A stretch of DNA of 22,882 bases, from positions 1 through 22,882 of the forward strand of contig CAZDZY010000045.1 in NCBI GenBank assembly GCA_964510055.1, given 5' to 3'. The DNA comes from DTFZ01 sp964510055 (GTDB lineage: Bacteria; Bacillota; Clostridia; Christensenellales; SZUA-584). Both the position numbers and the translations under genes were made by a program. This document shows, in pieces, positions 7,889 to 14,684 of this stretch (the stretch's first letter is position 1; each line of letters begins with the position of its first letter). The notes under the pieces were generated by a model that had not been told where the DNA came from, did no database searches, and saw only the letters and a list, made by a program, of their open reading frames with translations.

Positions 7889-7917
7889 ACTATATGCCTG
7901 TTTGCAGGATATGTCAA
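7889..7917 (-). promoter_or_regulatory. Near-consensus promoter giving a leaderless transcript
   Basis: TTGACA (7917-7912) and TATAGT (7894-7889) are separated by 17 bases on the minus strand. The spacer contains the dyad CCTG-CAAA-CAGG. The -10 box is only 7 bases from the ATG at 7881, so transcription should begin at or next to the start codon. Confidence 0.7.
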
Positions 7918-7942
7918 TAAGACAAAAGACGACAAAACCATT

Positions 7943-8028
7943 AGTGTCATTCTGAGGAGCTAAGCGAACGAAGAATCTATTCTCTATGAGGCCGATGAAA
8001 CCAACATAAGCCGTAGGCTTAATCAAAA
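7943..8028 (+). repeat. Dispersed ~85-bp repeat, copy A
   Basis: This copy begins AGTGTCATTCTGAGGAGC, continues with CGAAGAATCTATTCTCTATGAG and ends around AAGCCGTAGGCTTAA. It is nearly identical to copy B, 172 bases downstream. The gap 7882-8223 holds these two copies and no gene. Confidence 0.85.
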
Positions 8029-8114
8029 ACTTCTTTTAAGGTTAAGCAAAATAGCTTCCCTATCACTCCAGCCTTTTCCCATCACTTGCCTTCCCCTAAC
8101 GGAACAAAACCAGT

Positions 8115-8198
8115 AGTGTCATTCTGAGGAGCTAAGCGAACGAAGAATCTATTCTCTATGAGACCGATGAAACCAACATAAGCCGTAGGCTTAAACAA
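8115..8198 (+). repeat. Dispersed ~85-bp repeat, copy B
   Basis: This is a direct repeat of copy A with only a few differences (GAGACCG for GAGGCCG; TTAAACAA for TTAATCAA). Confidence 0.85.
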
Positions 8199-8223
8199 GG
8201 ACCATTTATTTAGTTCTACGGGG

Positions 8224-8505
8224 CTATTTCCACTCTTCCGATAAATCTTTCCATTCAGGATTAATACTGTTGACTAATTCGTTTTTCTTTTTTCTGCTCC
8301 AGCCTTTTATTTGCTTTTCTCTTTCAATCGCATAATCAACATTTTCAGTATGATCGTAATAGACGAGCTTATTTAGCTTGTATTTCTTTGTGAAACCGTC
8401 AATTACTTTGTTTTTGTGCTCATATACCCTGCGTTCAAGGTCGTTTGTCATACCCGTGTATAGAACATAGTTGTTCCAGTTTGTCATCATATAAACATAA
8501 TACAT
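8224..8505 (-). CDS. GIY-YIG domain protein (UPF0213/YhbQ-like)
   Basis: This 93-residue single-domain protein has the GIY-YIG core: YVYMMTN (residues 3-9) and LYTGMT (15-20). The conserved Arg25/26 and His30 (LERRVYEH) follow, then the metal-ligand Glu61 in AIEREKQIKGW. The length matches the small UPF0213 family of predicted structure-specific endonucleases. The physiological role is poorly defined. A weak GGGG site precedes the start. It stands alone between dispersed repeats, as such genes often do in accessory regions. Confidence 0.88.
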   Translation of the reverse strand: MYYVYMMTNWNNYVLYTGMTNDLERRVYEHKNKVIDGFTKKYKLNKLVYYDHTENVDYAIEREKQIKGWSRKKKNELVNSINPEWKDLSEEWK

Positions 8506-8538
8506 CTGAAAACCCCATATAACTACCGAACTTCTTTA

Positions 8539-8664
8539 CTGTCATCCTGAACGAAGTGAAGGATCTTTTCTCTGGTACGACAGGTTTCTACCTTCGATGC
8601 ATCAAATTGCTATAAGTTATAAAAAAGATTCTTCACTACGCTAACGCTCCGTTCTGAATGACAG
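8539..8664. repeat. MITE-like inverted repeat element
   Basis: The left arm begins CTGTCATCCTGAACG and runs into GAAGGATCTTTT. The right arm (about 8622-8664) is AAAAGATTCTTCACTACGC onward to GAATGACAG, the imperfect inverse of the left arm. The roughly 125-bp unit encodes nothing obvious and would fold into a long hairpin. The surrounding gap 8506-8965 holds this element plus copies C and D and no gene. Confidence 0.6.
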
Positions 8665-8717
8665 AACGGGTTTATTTTAAAAATATATTAATTATTATAC
8701 CACAGGTATCACTCAAA

Positions 8718-8801
8718 AGTGTCATTCTGAGGAGCAAAGCGTACGAAGAATCTATTCTCTATGAGACTGAAGGAACCAACTTAAGCCGGAGGCTCAAGCA
8801 A
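8718..8801 (+). repeat. Dispersed ~85-bp repeat, copy C
   Basis: AGTGTCATTCTGAGGAGC and CGAAGAATCTATTCTCTATG are shared with copies A and B. The distal part has diverged (GACTGAAGGAACCAACTTAAG). Confidence 0.8.
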
Positions 8802-8844
8802 GAATCAATTACAATCTAATTCAGAACAATAACAGAACGAGTCT

Positions 8845-8930
8845 AGTGTCATTCAGAGGAGCAGAGCGAACGAAGAATCTATTCTCTATGAGGCCGATGA
8901 AACCAACATAAGCCGGAGGCTTAATCAAAA
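8845..8930 (+). repeat. Dispersed ~85-bp repeat, copy D
   Basis: This copy is almost identical to copy A, with one change inside the TCATTC core (CAGAGG for CTGAGG). It is in the same orientation. Confidence 0.85.
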
Positions 8931-8965
8931 GTTCCTTTTCGGTTTGAATAAAAAACAGCCTTCCC

Positions 8966-9244
8966 TCACTCCAGCCTTTTTCCGCACACCGGGCACCGCC
9001 TAATGCGAAACTCGCTGATTACTTTGCCTTCCGAAAAAAACAGCAGCATGTTTCCTCTTATAATAAAATAAGTGTTATTTTCGCTTATGGCGTGCACTTC
9101 TTCCTCGCAGTACATGCACCCGCGCTCTTTGCCCAGCACTTCGCCTATGGCGTAAGCGGCAACCGCCTTCGCTAAGTTAAATTTGCTTTGTTCAGCGTCT
9201 ATTTCGCCTTTTAATACTTTATAAGCCCACTCTAATTCGGTCAT
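8966..9244 (-). CDS. Small zinc-ribbon-like hypothetical protein
   Basis: This 92-residue protein has two CxxC knuckles, Cys43/Cys46 (CMYC) and Cys84/Cys87 (CPVCGKRL), consistent with one Zn2+ site. The frame is open to 9400, but I chose the Met at 9244 because the upstream part is low-complexity and sits in repeat sequence. No Shine-Dalgarno is visible. A TATAAT at 9256-9251 lies only 6 bases before the ATG, so it may be leaderless. The C-terminal CPVCGKRL pattern is common in phage and accessory small proteins. No function can be assigned. Confidence 0.6.
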   Translation of the reverse strand: MTELEWAYKVLKGEIDAEQSKFNLAKAVAAYAIGEVLGKERGCMYCEEEVHAISENNTYFIIRGNMLLFFSEGKVISEFRIRRCPVCGKRLE

Positions 9245-9247
9245 ACA

Positions 9248-9521
9248 TTTATTATACGCGGGGGGAGGGGAGAGGCTTACGCCTTTGGTGTGAAACTTTG
9301 GTTTCACACCATCTTTCCGGCTTTGCTTGCTCCTCCTCGCACAAAATTGCCAGCCAAAATGCAAGCTATACAATTTTATGCTCGACTCGAAGCTGCGCAA
9401 AGCCGAGAGGTGTGGGCTGCGCGGGCTAAGCCCGACTTGCCCACTTATTATATGTCGCCGTTACCCGCATACTCCTTTATTTTATATATCATAACTTTAT
9501 TATACGCGGGGGGAGGGGAGA
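9248..9521. repeat. 26-bp exact direct repeats bounding a ~220-bp segment
   Basis: The same 26 bases (TTTATTATACGCGGGG... ending in GGGGAGA) occur at 9248-9273 and 9496-9521. The segment between them contains the hairpin GGTGTGAAAC/GTTTCACACC (9287-9310) and no credible gene. The pattern suits a local duplication or insertion scar. The inverse strand of each repeat contains TATAAT. Confidence 0.6.
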
Positions 9522-9545
9522 AAAAAGGACGTCGCCGGGAAGATA

Positions 9546-9554
9546 TGGTATAAT
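9546..9554 (+). promoter_or_regulatory. Extended -10 promoter of the YHYH protein gene
   Basis: TGGTATAAT (TGn plus perfect TATAAT) lies 22 bases before the ATG at 9577. No good -35 box is seen, which is normal for extended -10 promoters. Confidence 0.55.
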
Positions 9555-9576
9555 AATAGAGAAAGAAGAGGATATT

Positions 9577-10098
9577 ATGAAAAGTATAATACTTAAGAGG
9601 ATTGTACTAATAATACTTGTTCTACTTGTCTTAATGCCGTCAACAGCACTTGCTCATTCTGGAAGGACAGATTCATCAGGTGGGCATCGTGATAATCATA
9701 ATGCATCTGGTTTAGGTCCATATCATTATCATCATGGAAAACCAGCCCACCTACATCCAAATGGTATTTGTCCATATGCAAATAATAATTATAATAGTAC
9801 CACAAAGACTAGCAACAGTGGACAATCCAGTTCAACATTATTTTGGGTAATAGTTTTAGGAATACTTGGATTATACATTATTTATAAAATATATATCTAT
9901 TATTCTGATAAGAAATCTAGTAGCAATCAAAAAGTTCTAGTCACGCAACCAATACAAAGAACGACTCAACAAACAATGATATTTTGTCCTAAATGTGGAA
10001 GTAGAATGACTTTAAGAAAAGGAAGATACGGACTTTTTTACGGTTGTACAAGATATCATTTTCATTATAAATATAATGCCAATAAAGTTTTGACTTGA
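9577..10098 (+). CDS. YHYH-motif membrane protein with C-terminal topoisomerase-type zinc finger
   Basis: This 173-residue protein has a signal peptide (residues 1-26, ending TALA before HSGRTD). A His-rich exported segment follows with HSGRTDSSGGHRDN and GPYHYHHGKPAHLHPNGICPY (29-67), the YHYH-type motif of small secreted Firmicutes proteins. After a Ser/Asn linker there is one TM helix (about 88-108). The C-terminal tail has CPKCGSRMTLRKGRYGLFYGC (137-157), matching the C4 zinc finger of topoisomerase I, but the fourth Cys is replaced (TRYHFHY), perhaps by His. An AAGAGG ribosome site precedes the ATG. Topology suggests an outside metal-rich domain and an inside zinc knuckle. The function is unknown. 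It is AT-rich relative to the core genes. Confidence 0.75.
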   Translation: MKSIILKRIVLIILVLLVLMPSTALAHSGRTDSSGGHRDNHNASGLGPYHYHHGKPAHLHPNGICPYANNNYNSTTKTSNSGQSSSTLFWVIVLGILGLYIIYKIYIYYSDKKSSSNQKVLVTQPIQRTTQQTMIFCPKCGSRMTLRKGRYGLFYGCTRYHFHYKYNANKVLT

Positions 10099-10167
10099 TT
10101 TTTTCAGCTATATTATTATTTTTAACATCAGTGTCAAATTGCTTTTTGGTACCCGAATAGACTAGCA

Positions 10168-10512
10168 TTATTTGTTATCCTTAAGTTCAGTGTATTTTTT
10201 GTTTAGCCCATAAGCATTTTTTACAGGATACTTTTCATTATTAATCTTCAGTTTTTCCTCTACAATTTCATCAATATCCAAGCCACAAACGTTAGCCATT
10301 AGAACGCTGTAAATCAAAACATCAGCTAATTCCTCTTTAATCTTTACTTCTTTGTTTTCGCTGCTAATATCAGTTCCGCTCCACTGAAACACTTCAAGGA
10401 GTTCTGCCGCTTCTAATGAAATAGATATCGCTAAATCTTTTGGGTTGTGGAATTGCTTCCAATTTCGTTCATCTCTAAATTTTATAACGCCCTCTATAGT
10501 TTTTTTGTTCAT
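10168..10512 (-). CDS. MazG-like nucleotide pyrophosphohydrolase
   Basis: This 114-residue all-alpha protein has the MazG/dCTPase metal motifs: Glu34 and Glu37 in SLEAAELLEVFQW, then Glu61 and Asp64 in KIKEELADVLIY. The length fits the single-domain MazG-like/RS21-C6 group, which hydrolyses (d)NTPs to (d)NMPs. An AGGAGAC ribosome site precedes the ATG. It lies 71 bases downstream of the AIPR gene on the same strand, so the two are probably co-transcribed. In that setting it may deplete or sanitise nucleotides during infection, or be simple housekeeping. The enzyme family is confident; the role is inferred. Confidence 0.85.
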   Translation of the reverse strand: MNKKTIEGVIKFRDERNWKQFHNPKDLAISISLEAAELLEVFQWSGTDISSENKEVKIKEELADVLIYSVLMANVCGLDIDEIVEEKLKINNEKYPVKNAYGLNKKYTELKDNK

Positions 10513-10583
10513 CTTTGTCTCCTAATGTCTATTAAACTTAACAAAGAATGTTATACATAAAAAGGTTATTCAAAAATCAAACC

Positions 10584-12401
10584 TTATAATGATTTTCTTT
10601 TAAAAATCGGTAAACATCCTTCTAATTCATGTCCAAATGCAGTTTTTGAATAATACTGAATAAAAGTAGGTATGATTTTTTCAATATAAGTACTGTCACT
10701 CTTAAAGTAATTACTTATACTTGATGTTTCTCCTCTTTCATAATTCAATGTATATCCGTCTTTTAATATTGTAGCAAATATTGATATAATTTTTTTAATA
10801 ATATCTTCAATATCATCATTTGAATATCCATTTATAAAACCTGAGTAAATAAAATTTAAATCTTTAACTATTCTTGAATTTTGATTTAGTTGTTTTATAG
10901 TAATATCTTTATTCGCAAGATAGTACAAAATCCCAAAAAGTGAAAATACAATCTGTTTTGCATTTCTCAAAACATCAAGTTCTACTTGCTCAAGATCGCC
11001 CTCTTCTAATATTTTTTTAACTGTATAATTATATCTATGATGCAAATCAATAATATCTAAAATGAAATTACTTTTATTATTATCTTTTTGATAGTTTTTT
11101 AAAAAAATCTTATTATATATATTGGTGTTTTCAAAAATATCATTTTTTTTAGTTCTTGCTGTTCCCGGCATTTGATATATAAATGATAATAATATTTGCC
11201 CAAGTTCTTCATTTTTCAAGATATATCTATATGTTTTTTTCTCATTTTCAGAATAAACTACACCCCTTTTTATAAATAGTAAAACCCCTCTACTTTTTAG
11301 CCAACGGTGTAACATCAACATTTCTGGAGCATTTGCTTTTAGATCTCTTGGTAATATAGGTTTTTGAGAATTTGTTGCCTCAGCTATTCTTGTGAAAAAA
11401 TCAAGATCATTATTATCTTCATCTTTATCTCTTACAATCTTACATGGTAGGTAAAAGGCTTCATGATTATTACCTTTATATTTCCCAATAAGGTGGGTTG
11501 TTTGCCCTCCATTTACAATTGAAAAGCCATATAGCTTAACCTTATTTCCGGTAACGTCGAAATCATTACATGCTATTATTATTCCATTGTTATAAAACCA
11601 AAAGTTTTCACGGTCTTTATCTAAAGTCGCTGTAATACCTTTGTCTACGGTCTTATTACTTATATATCTTCTTATATTTAGATTAAAAAGCCCGCTATCT
11701 TGATATTTCTCAAATAGCTTTATTAATGAGTTGGATTCAATATTAACCATTATACCCTTATTATTTGTTGATTCATATTCAAGTTTATTATTAGGTTTAT
11801 CTATTAAAAGAGCACCTTCATTTACAGTTGTTGTTAAACTAAGGATAGACTGAATCTGTGTTGAAATGTCCTCACCCTGATATAATGATACCATTCCAGA
11901 AAAAGGGTAACTCTCGTTATTTATCTTGTTTAATAGTATTGTATCATTTAAAGAAGCTGAGGTAAAAAGCATATATTCAATATTGCCTTGATCCTCATCT
12001 GGTAAATTACCAAATGCTTCAGCTAAAGCTTTTCTTACCTCCTTTTTTATATTTGATGAATCATTTTTTTTAAAACACTCGACCGTGGTATTCATCTTTT
12101 GTAATTCCTTAATGATTTCATCATTTTCAATTTCCTTTTTAAGCTTACATTGACAAATAATAACCTTTTGTTGATCATCGTCATAATAAACAAAATCAAC
12201 CCCTCCATCACCCGGGCCATCTGTTATAAACTTGTCTCTATATATCTGATAATATTCCGGTTCAATAGAATTCTCATTATATAAAAAATAGTTAAAAGAA
12301 ATAACGTAATTAAAAGCCATTTCATCAGTAAGTTGAATATTAAAATGCTTAAGTATTTCATTCTTAACTTTTATTATTTCATTATTTATAATATCTTCCA
12401 T
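10584..12401 (-). CDS. AIPR-family abortive infection phage resistance protein
   Basis: This 605-residue protein has an N-terminal PD-(D/E)XK-like nuclease region with GDGGVDFVYYD and VIICQCK (Asp69, Gln84, Lys86), as in Mrr-type restriction endonucleases. The AIPR core follows, with FWFYNNGI (267-274) and IVNGGQTT (295-302), the diagnostic pair of this family. Family knowledge links AIPR proteins to abortive phage defence and to DISARM/BREX-like islands. The molecular activity is likely nucleic-acid cleavage. A GGAG ribosome site precedes the ATG at 12401. The gene is very AT-rich and its codon use is unlike the neighbouring BMC genes, a sign of transfer. A MazG-like gene follows on the same strand. 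Confidence 0.85.
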   Translation of the reverse strand: MEDIINNEIIKVKNEILKHFNIQLTDEMAFNYVISFNYFLYNENSIEPEYYQIYRDKFITDGPGDGGVDFVYYDDDQQKVIICQCKLKKEIENDEIIKELQKMNTTVECFKKNDSSNIKKEVRKALAEAFGNLPDEDQGNIEYMLFTSASLNDTILLNKINNESYPFSGMVSLYQGEDISTQIQSILSLTTTVNEGALLIDKPNNKLEYESTNNKGIMVNIESNSLIKLFEKYQDSGLFNLNIRRYISNKTVDKGITATLDKDRENFWFYNNGIIIACNDFDVTGNKVKLYGFSIVNGGQTTHLIGKYKGNNHEAFYLPCKIVRDKDEDNNDLDFFTRIAEATNSQKPILPRDLKANAPEMLMLHRWLKSRGVLLFIKRGVVYSENEKKTYRYILKNEELGQILLSFIYQMPGTARTKKNDIFENTNIYNKIFLKNYQKDNNKSNFILDIIDLHHRYNYTVKKILEEGDLEQVELDVLRNAKQIVFSLFGILYYLANKDITIKQLNQNSRIVKDLNFIYSGFINGYSNDDIEDIIKKIISIFATILKDGYTLNYERGETSSISNYFKSDSTYIEKIIPTFIQYYSKTAFGHELEGCLPIFKRKSL

Positions 12402-12633
12402 AATAGACTCCTTTACCGATTTACCAAACCAAACATTAATGATCTTAATGTGAAATTATATCATATTTCGACATGGCTTACCAGACATGCAGCCTTTATT
12501 ATTAGAGCAATGAAACTATAAGCTTGTTTGCAAGTTTCGCCAATAAAATAGAATAACAGAAATGACACCTTCTTTTTTTCTCTTCCCCTCCAAAACATTC
12601 CTCATCTTTCCCTATTCCCGCTTTCGCGTTAAT

Positions 12634-12659
12634 AATGTATAATGTCAATGTATAATGTA
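12634..12659 (+). repeat. Two tandem 13-bp units containing TATAAT
   Basis: AATGTATAATGTC is followed directly by AATGTATAATGTA. Each contains a perfect TATAAT box, but no well-spaced -35 is seen. The gap 12402-12758 between the AIPR and PduL genes holds no other obvious element except the promoter candidate at 12701. Confidence 0.5.
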
Positions 12660-12700
12660 TATTGTCGTAACAGGCCGCTTTACGTGCTGCCTTGAAAGTT

Positions 12701-12729
12701 TTAACAGTTATACATTGGTTTATTAATAT
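12701..12729 (+). promoter_or_regulatory. Candidate promoter of the BMC operon
   Basis: TTAACA (12701-12706) and TAATAT (12724-12729) are separated by 17 bases. They lie about 30 bases before the PduL start, giving a short leader. Adjacent tandem TATAAT repeats at 12634-12659 could provide additional starts. No operator or regulator gene is recognisable next to the operon. Confidence 0.4.
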
Positions 12730-12758
12730 AAATATGGCCTCAAGGCTGTGTGCTTTTT

Positions 12759-13412
12759 ATGAATGAAGAAAAATTGAAACGAAATATAGAGATAGAAGTG
12801 TTGAAGCAGTGCGCCAAAGACGGGAAGCCGTATGTTCCCGCCGCCATATCCGCGCGGCATGTCCACTTATCCCGGGCAGATGTTGAAACGCTGTTCGGCA
12901 AAGGCCACCAGCTAAAAAAACTGCGCGATCTTAACCAGCCAATGCAGTTCGCGTGCGAAGAGCAGTTGACTCTCACCGGCCCCAAGGGCAGCATAGCTAA
13001 TGTGCGCGTGCTCGGCCCCGAGCGCCGCGAGACCCAGGTCGAAATAAGCTTTACCGACTCATATAAGGTAGGCATAAAGCCTGTTGTGCGCATGTCGGGC
13101 GATCTCGCGGGCACTCCGGGCGGCAGCCTTATCGGGCCGTTGGGCGAAGTCACTCTTAAATCCGGCGTAATAGTCGCTGCGCGGCATCTGCATATGTCGG
13201 CAGACGAAGCGGCGGCTTACGGGCTCAAAAACGGCGATATTGTGAGCGTAAAGAAGGCCGGCGAACGTGAAATCATTTTCGGCAATGTAATAGTCCGCTC
13301 GGGCGAAGGGCATTCGCTCGAGTTCCACATAGATACCGACGAAGCTAATGCGGCGGGCATGCCGTGCGGCGAGCTGCTCGAGCTTATTAAGCAGGCAATA
13401 TGGAAGACTTAA
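12759..13412 (+). CDS. pduL: PduL-type phosphate acyltransferase
   Basis: This 217-residue protein carries the two PduL domains. Zn ligands are visible as His34/His36 (SARHVHLS), His143/His145 (ARHLHMS) and His190 in EFHIDTDEANAAG. It converts acyl-CoA plus phosphate to acyl-phosphate and CoA inside the microcompartment. Here this would be acetyl-CoA to acetyl-phosphate, recycling CoA for the aldehyde dehydrogenase and feeding ATP formation through an acetate kinase elsewhere. The N-terminal amphipathic segment (residues 3-17, LKRNIEIEVLKQ) is a likely encapsulation helix. The start is uncertain: an in-frame GTG at 12750 lies closer to an AAGG. It is the first gene of the operon and overlaps the next by 13 bases. 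Confidence 0.92.
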   Translation: MNEEKLKRNIEIEVLKQCAKDGKPYVPAAISARHVHLSRADVETLFGKGHQLKKLRDLNQPMQFACEEQLTLTGPKGSIANVRVLGPERRETQVEISFTDSYKVGIKPVVRMSGDLAGTPGGSLIGPLGEVTLKSGVIVAARHLHMSADEAAAYGLKNGDIVSVKKAGEREIIFGNVIVRSGEGHSLEFHIDTDEANAAGMPCGELLELIKQAIWKT

Positions 13413-14056
13413 AAGCCCTGACAACGAGGATAACCGAAGAAGTGCTGCGGCGGCTGTCCCCCGGCTTAAGTGCGGGCGGCGTTCTCGCTATAGCGGCCGG
13501 GCCGGTGTATCAGGCGGAGCTTGCCGAAAGCTATATCAAAAACACCTGGTCAAACGTTACCTTTGCGCTTTTGGACGGCGTAACATTAGATACAAGTTTT
13601 AAAGTTGAAACCGTCGTTACGCAGCAGCAAAAGGATGCGCTGTCCGCAAGGCTCGGCAGCTTTGAAAAGGTAGCGCTGGTCACTCCTCCGCTGTGGCTGC
13701 TAAAGGCTTTGGCGCTGGGGGACGATTCCCTTTTTCCCGCGGCGCTCGTTTTGCGGCCGCTGCTCTGGGGCAAAGAGGTCGTTGTTCTGCTCGACTTCGA
13801 GCCGCCCAAGGCAGGGCGCAGTGCGGCGCTTGCCGGCGTTGCCGAATATGTAAGCGCATTAGAAGATATGGGCGCTAAAATAGTATGCCTCCCGCGTGAA
13901 AGCGCGGAAGCCGGGGCGAAAGACCTCGTGACCGAACAGGACATTAAAGACGCCTGCAAAAAAGGCATTGATCGCGTTACCATAAAACCGGGAGCGATAG
14001 TTACTCAGCTCGCGCGGGACACCGCCAAAGAGCTGGGCATTGCTATCGAGACTTAA
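13400..14056 (+). CDS. Unknown BMC-associated protein with encapsulation helix
   Basis: This 218-residue protein matches no enzyme I can name. The N-terminus (MEDLKALTTRITEEVLRRL) is an amphipathic helix shared with the DeoC proteins of this operon, so it is probably cargo. A short linker and then alternating hydrophobic strands and helices (VLAIAAGPV, KVALVTPPLWLL, EVVVLLDFE) suggest a Rossmann-like or flavodoxin-like fold. The C-terminal part, VTEQDIKDACKKGI with KPGAIVTQLARDTAKELGI, resembles the 'gaivTplArd' segment seen in other BMC proteins such as EutT-type proteins. It overlaps pduL by 13 bases, so translation is coupled. A flavoprotein or accessory role is possible but unproven. Confidence 0.75.
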   Translation: MEDLKALTTRITEEVLRRLSPGLSAGGVLAIAAGPVYQAELAESYIKNTWSNVTFALLDGVTLDTSFKVETVVTQQQKDALSARLGSFEKVALVTPPLWLLKALALGDDSLFPAALVLRPLLWGKEVVVLLDFEPPKAGRSAALAGVAEYVSALEDMGAKIVCLPRESAEAGAKDLVTEQDIKDACKKGIDRVTIKPGAIVTQLARDTAKELGIAIET

Positions 14057-14060
14057 GGAC

Positions 14061-14145
14061 TATGTCATTCTGAGGAACGTAGTGACGAAGAATCTTTTCT
14101 CTATGAGGGTGAAGGAAACGTAATAGCCGAAGGCTTCGGCAAAAG
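14061..14145 (+). repeat. Dispersed ~85-bp repeat, copy E, inside the BMC operon
   Basis: TGTCATTCTGAGGAACGTAG, GACGAAGAATCTTTTCTCTATGAG and a distal AGCCGAAGGCTTCGGC hairpin follow the pattern of copies A-D. It lies directly between the unknown cargo gene and the first eutN gene, in the direction of transcription. Confidence 0.8.
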
Positions 14146-14205
14146 CCGTTTGGGTTAAATAAGAACCACCCCTTTACGGGGTAAAGATATAATGAGGAGA
14201 AGCAT

Positions 14206-14511
14206 ATGCAGATCGCAAGGGTAAAAGGAAACGTAGTCAGCACCAACAAAGCTGAAAAGCTCCAGGGCTTAAAGCTTCTTATCGTCGCGCCTATCGACCT
14301 CGCAACGTTCGAGGAGAAGGGGCAGCCTGTGGTAGCTATCGATACCGTCGGCGCGGGCGAAGGCGAAGTGGTCATGCTCTGCGGCGGCTCGTCGTCGAGG
14401 CAGACTGCGCTTACCGAGAACAAGCCTTCCGATATGGCCATAGTCGGCATAATAGACTCGATAGAGATGAACGGGAAACCAGTATTCCGCAAATACGGAG
14501 AGAAGAAGTAA
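14206..14511 (+). CDS. BMC-P shell vertex protein (EutN/CcmL family), copy 1
   Basis: This 101-residue protein begins MQIARVKGNVVSTNKAEKLQG, typical of the pentameric EutN/CcmL family (PF03319). IGxxxS-type strands and GAGEGEVVMLCGGSSSRQT follow, then DMAIVGIIDSI, the conserved C-terminal signature. BMC-P pentamers cap the twelve vertices of the shell. A GAGGAG site sits 7 bases before the ATG. Dispersed repeat copies E and F flank this gene, separating it from its operon neighbours by ~150-170 bases. Confidence 0.92.
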   Translation: MQIARVKGNVVSTNKAEKLQGLKLLIVAPIDLATFEEKGQPVVAIDTVGAGEGEVVMLCGGSSSRQTALTENKPSDMAIVGIIDSIEMNGKPVFRKYGEKK

Positions 14512-14563
14512 AACTGATAGTGTCATTCCGTCCGCTGCTGTGCCGCTGAATAAAAAAACTACT

Positions 14564-14648
14564 AGTGTCATTCTGAGGAGCGGAGCGACGAAGAATCTTT
14601 TCTCTGGGCGGATTAGGGAACATTGTGAGCCGGATGGCTTATGCAAGA
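14564..14648 (+). repeat. Dispersed ~85-bp repeat, copy F, inside the BMC operon
   Basis: AGTGTCATTCTGAGGAGCGG and GACGAAGAATCTTTTCTCT are followed by a more diverged tail (GAGCCGGATGGCTT). A fragment of the same repeat start (AGTGTCATTCCG) lies just before it at about 14519-14530. It separates eutN copy 1 from the aldehyde dehydrogenase gene. Confidence 0.8.
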
Positions 14649-14684
14649 GCCGGATAAGGCTATAGATTATTTCGAGGTAGACAA

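Noticed and set aside
9245..9400. N-terminal extension of the small zinc protein
   Set aside because: It reads through the 26-bp repeat and a hairpin; the sequence is low-complexity and not protein-like.
10562..10585. AAGGTT/AACCTT hairpin with T's as a terminator between the AIPR and MazG-like genes
   Set aside because: The stem is only six weak pairs with a 12-base loop and overlaps the AIPR stop codon; co-transcription seems more likely.
14188..14193. TATAAT just before eutN copy 1 as an internal promoter
   Set aside because: It overlaps the ribosome site region, 12 bases from the ATG, with no -35 at suitable spacing; a start there would remove the GAGGAG site.
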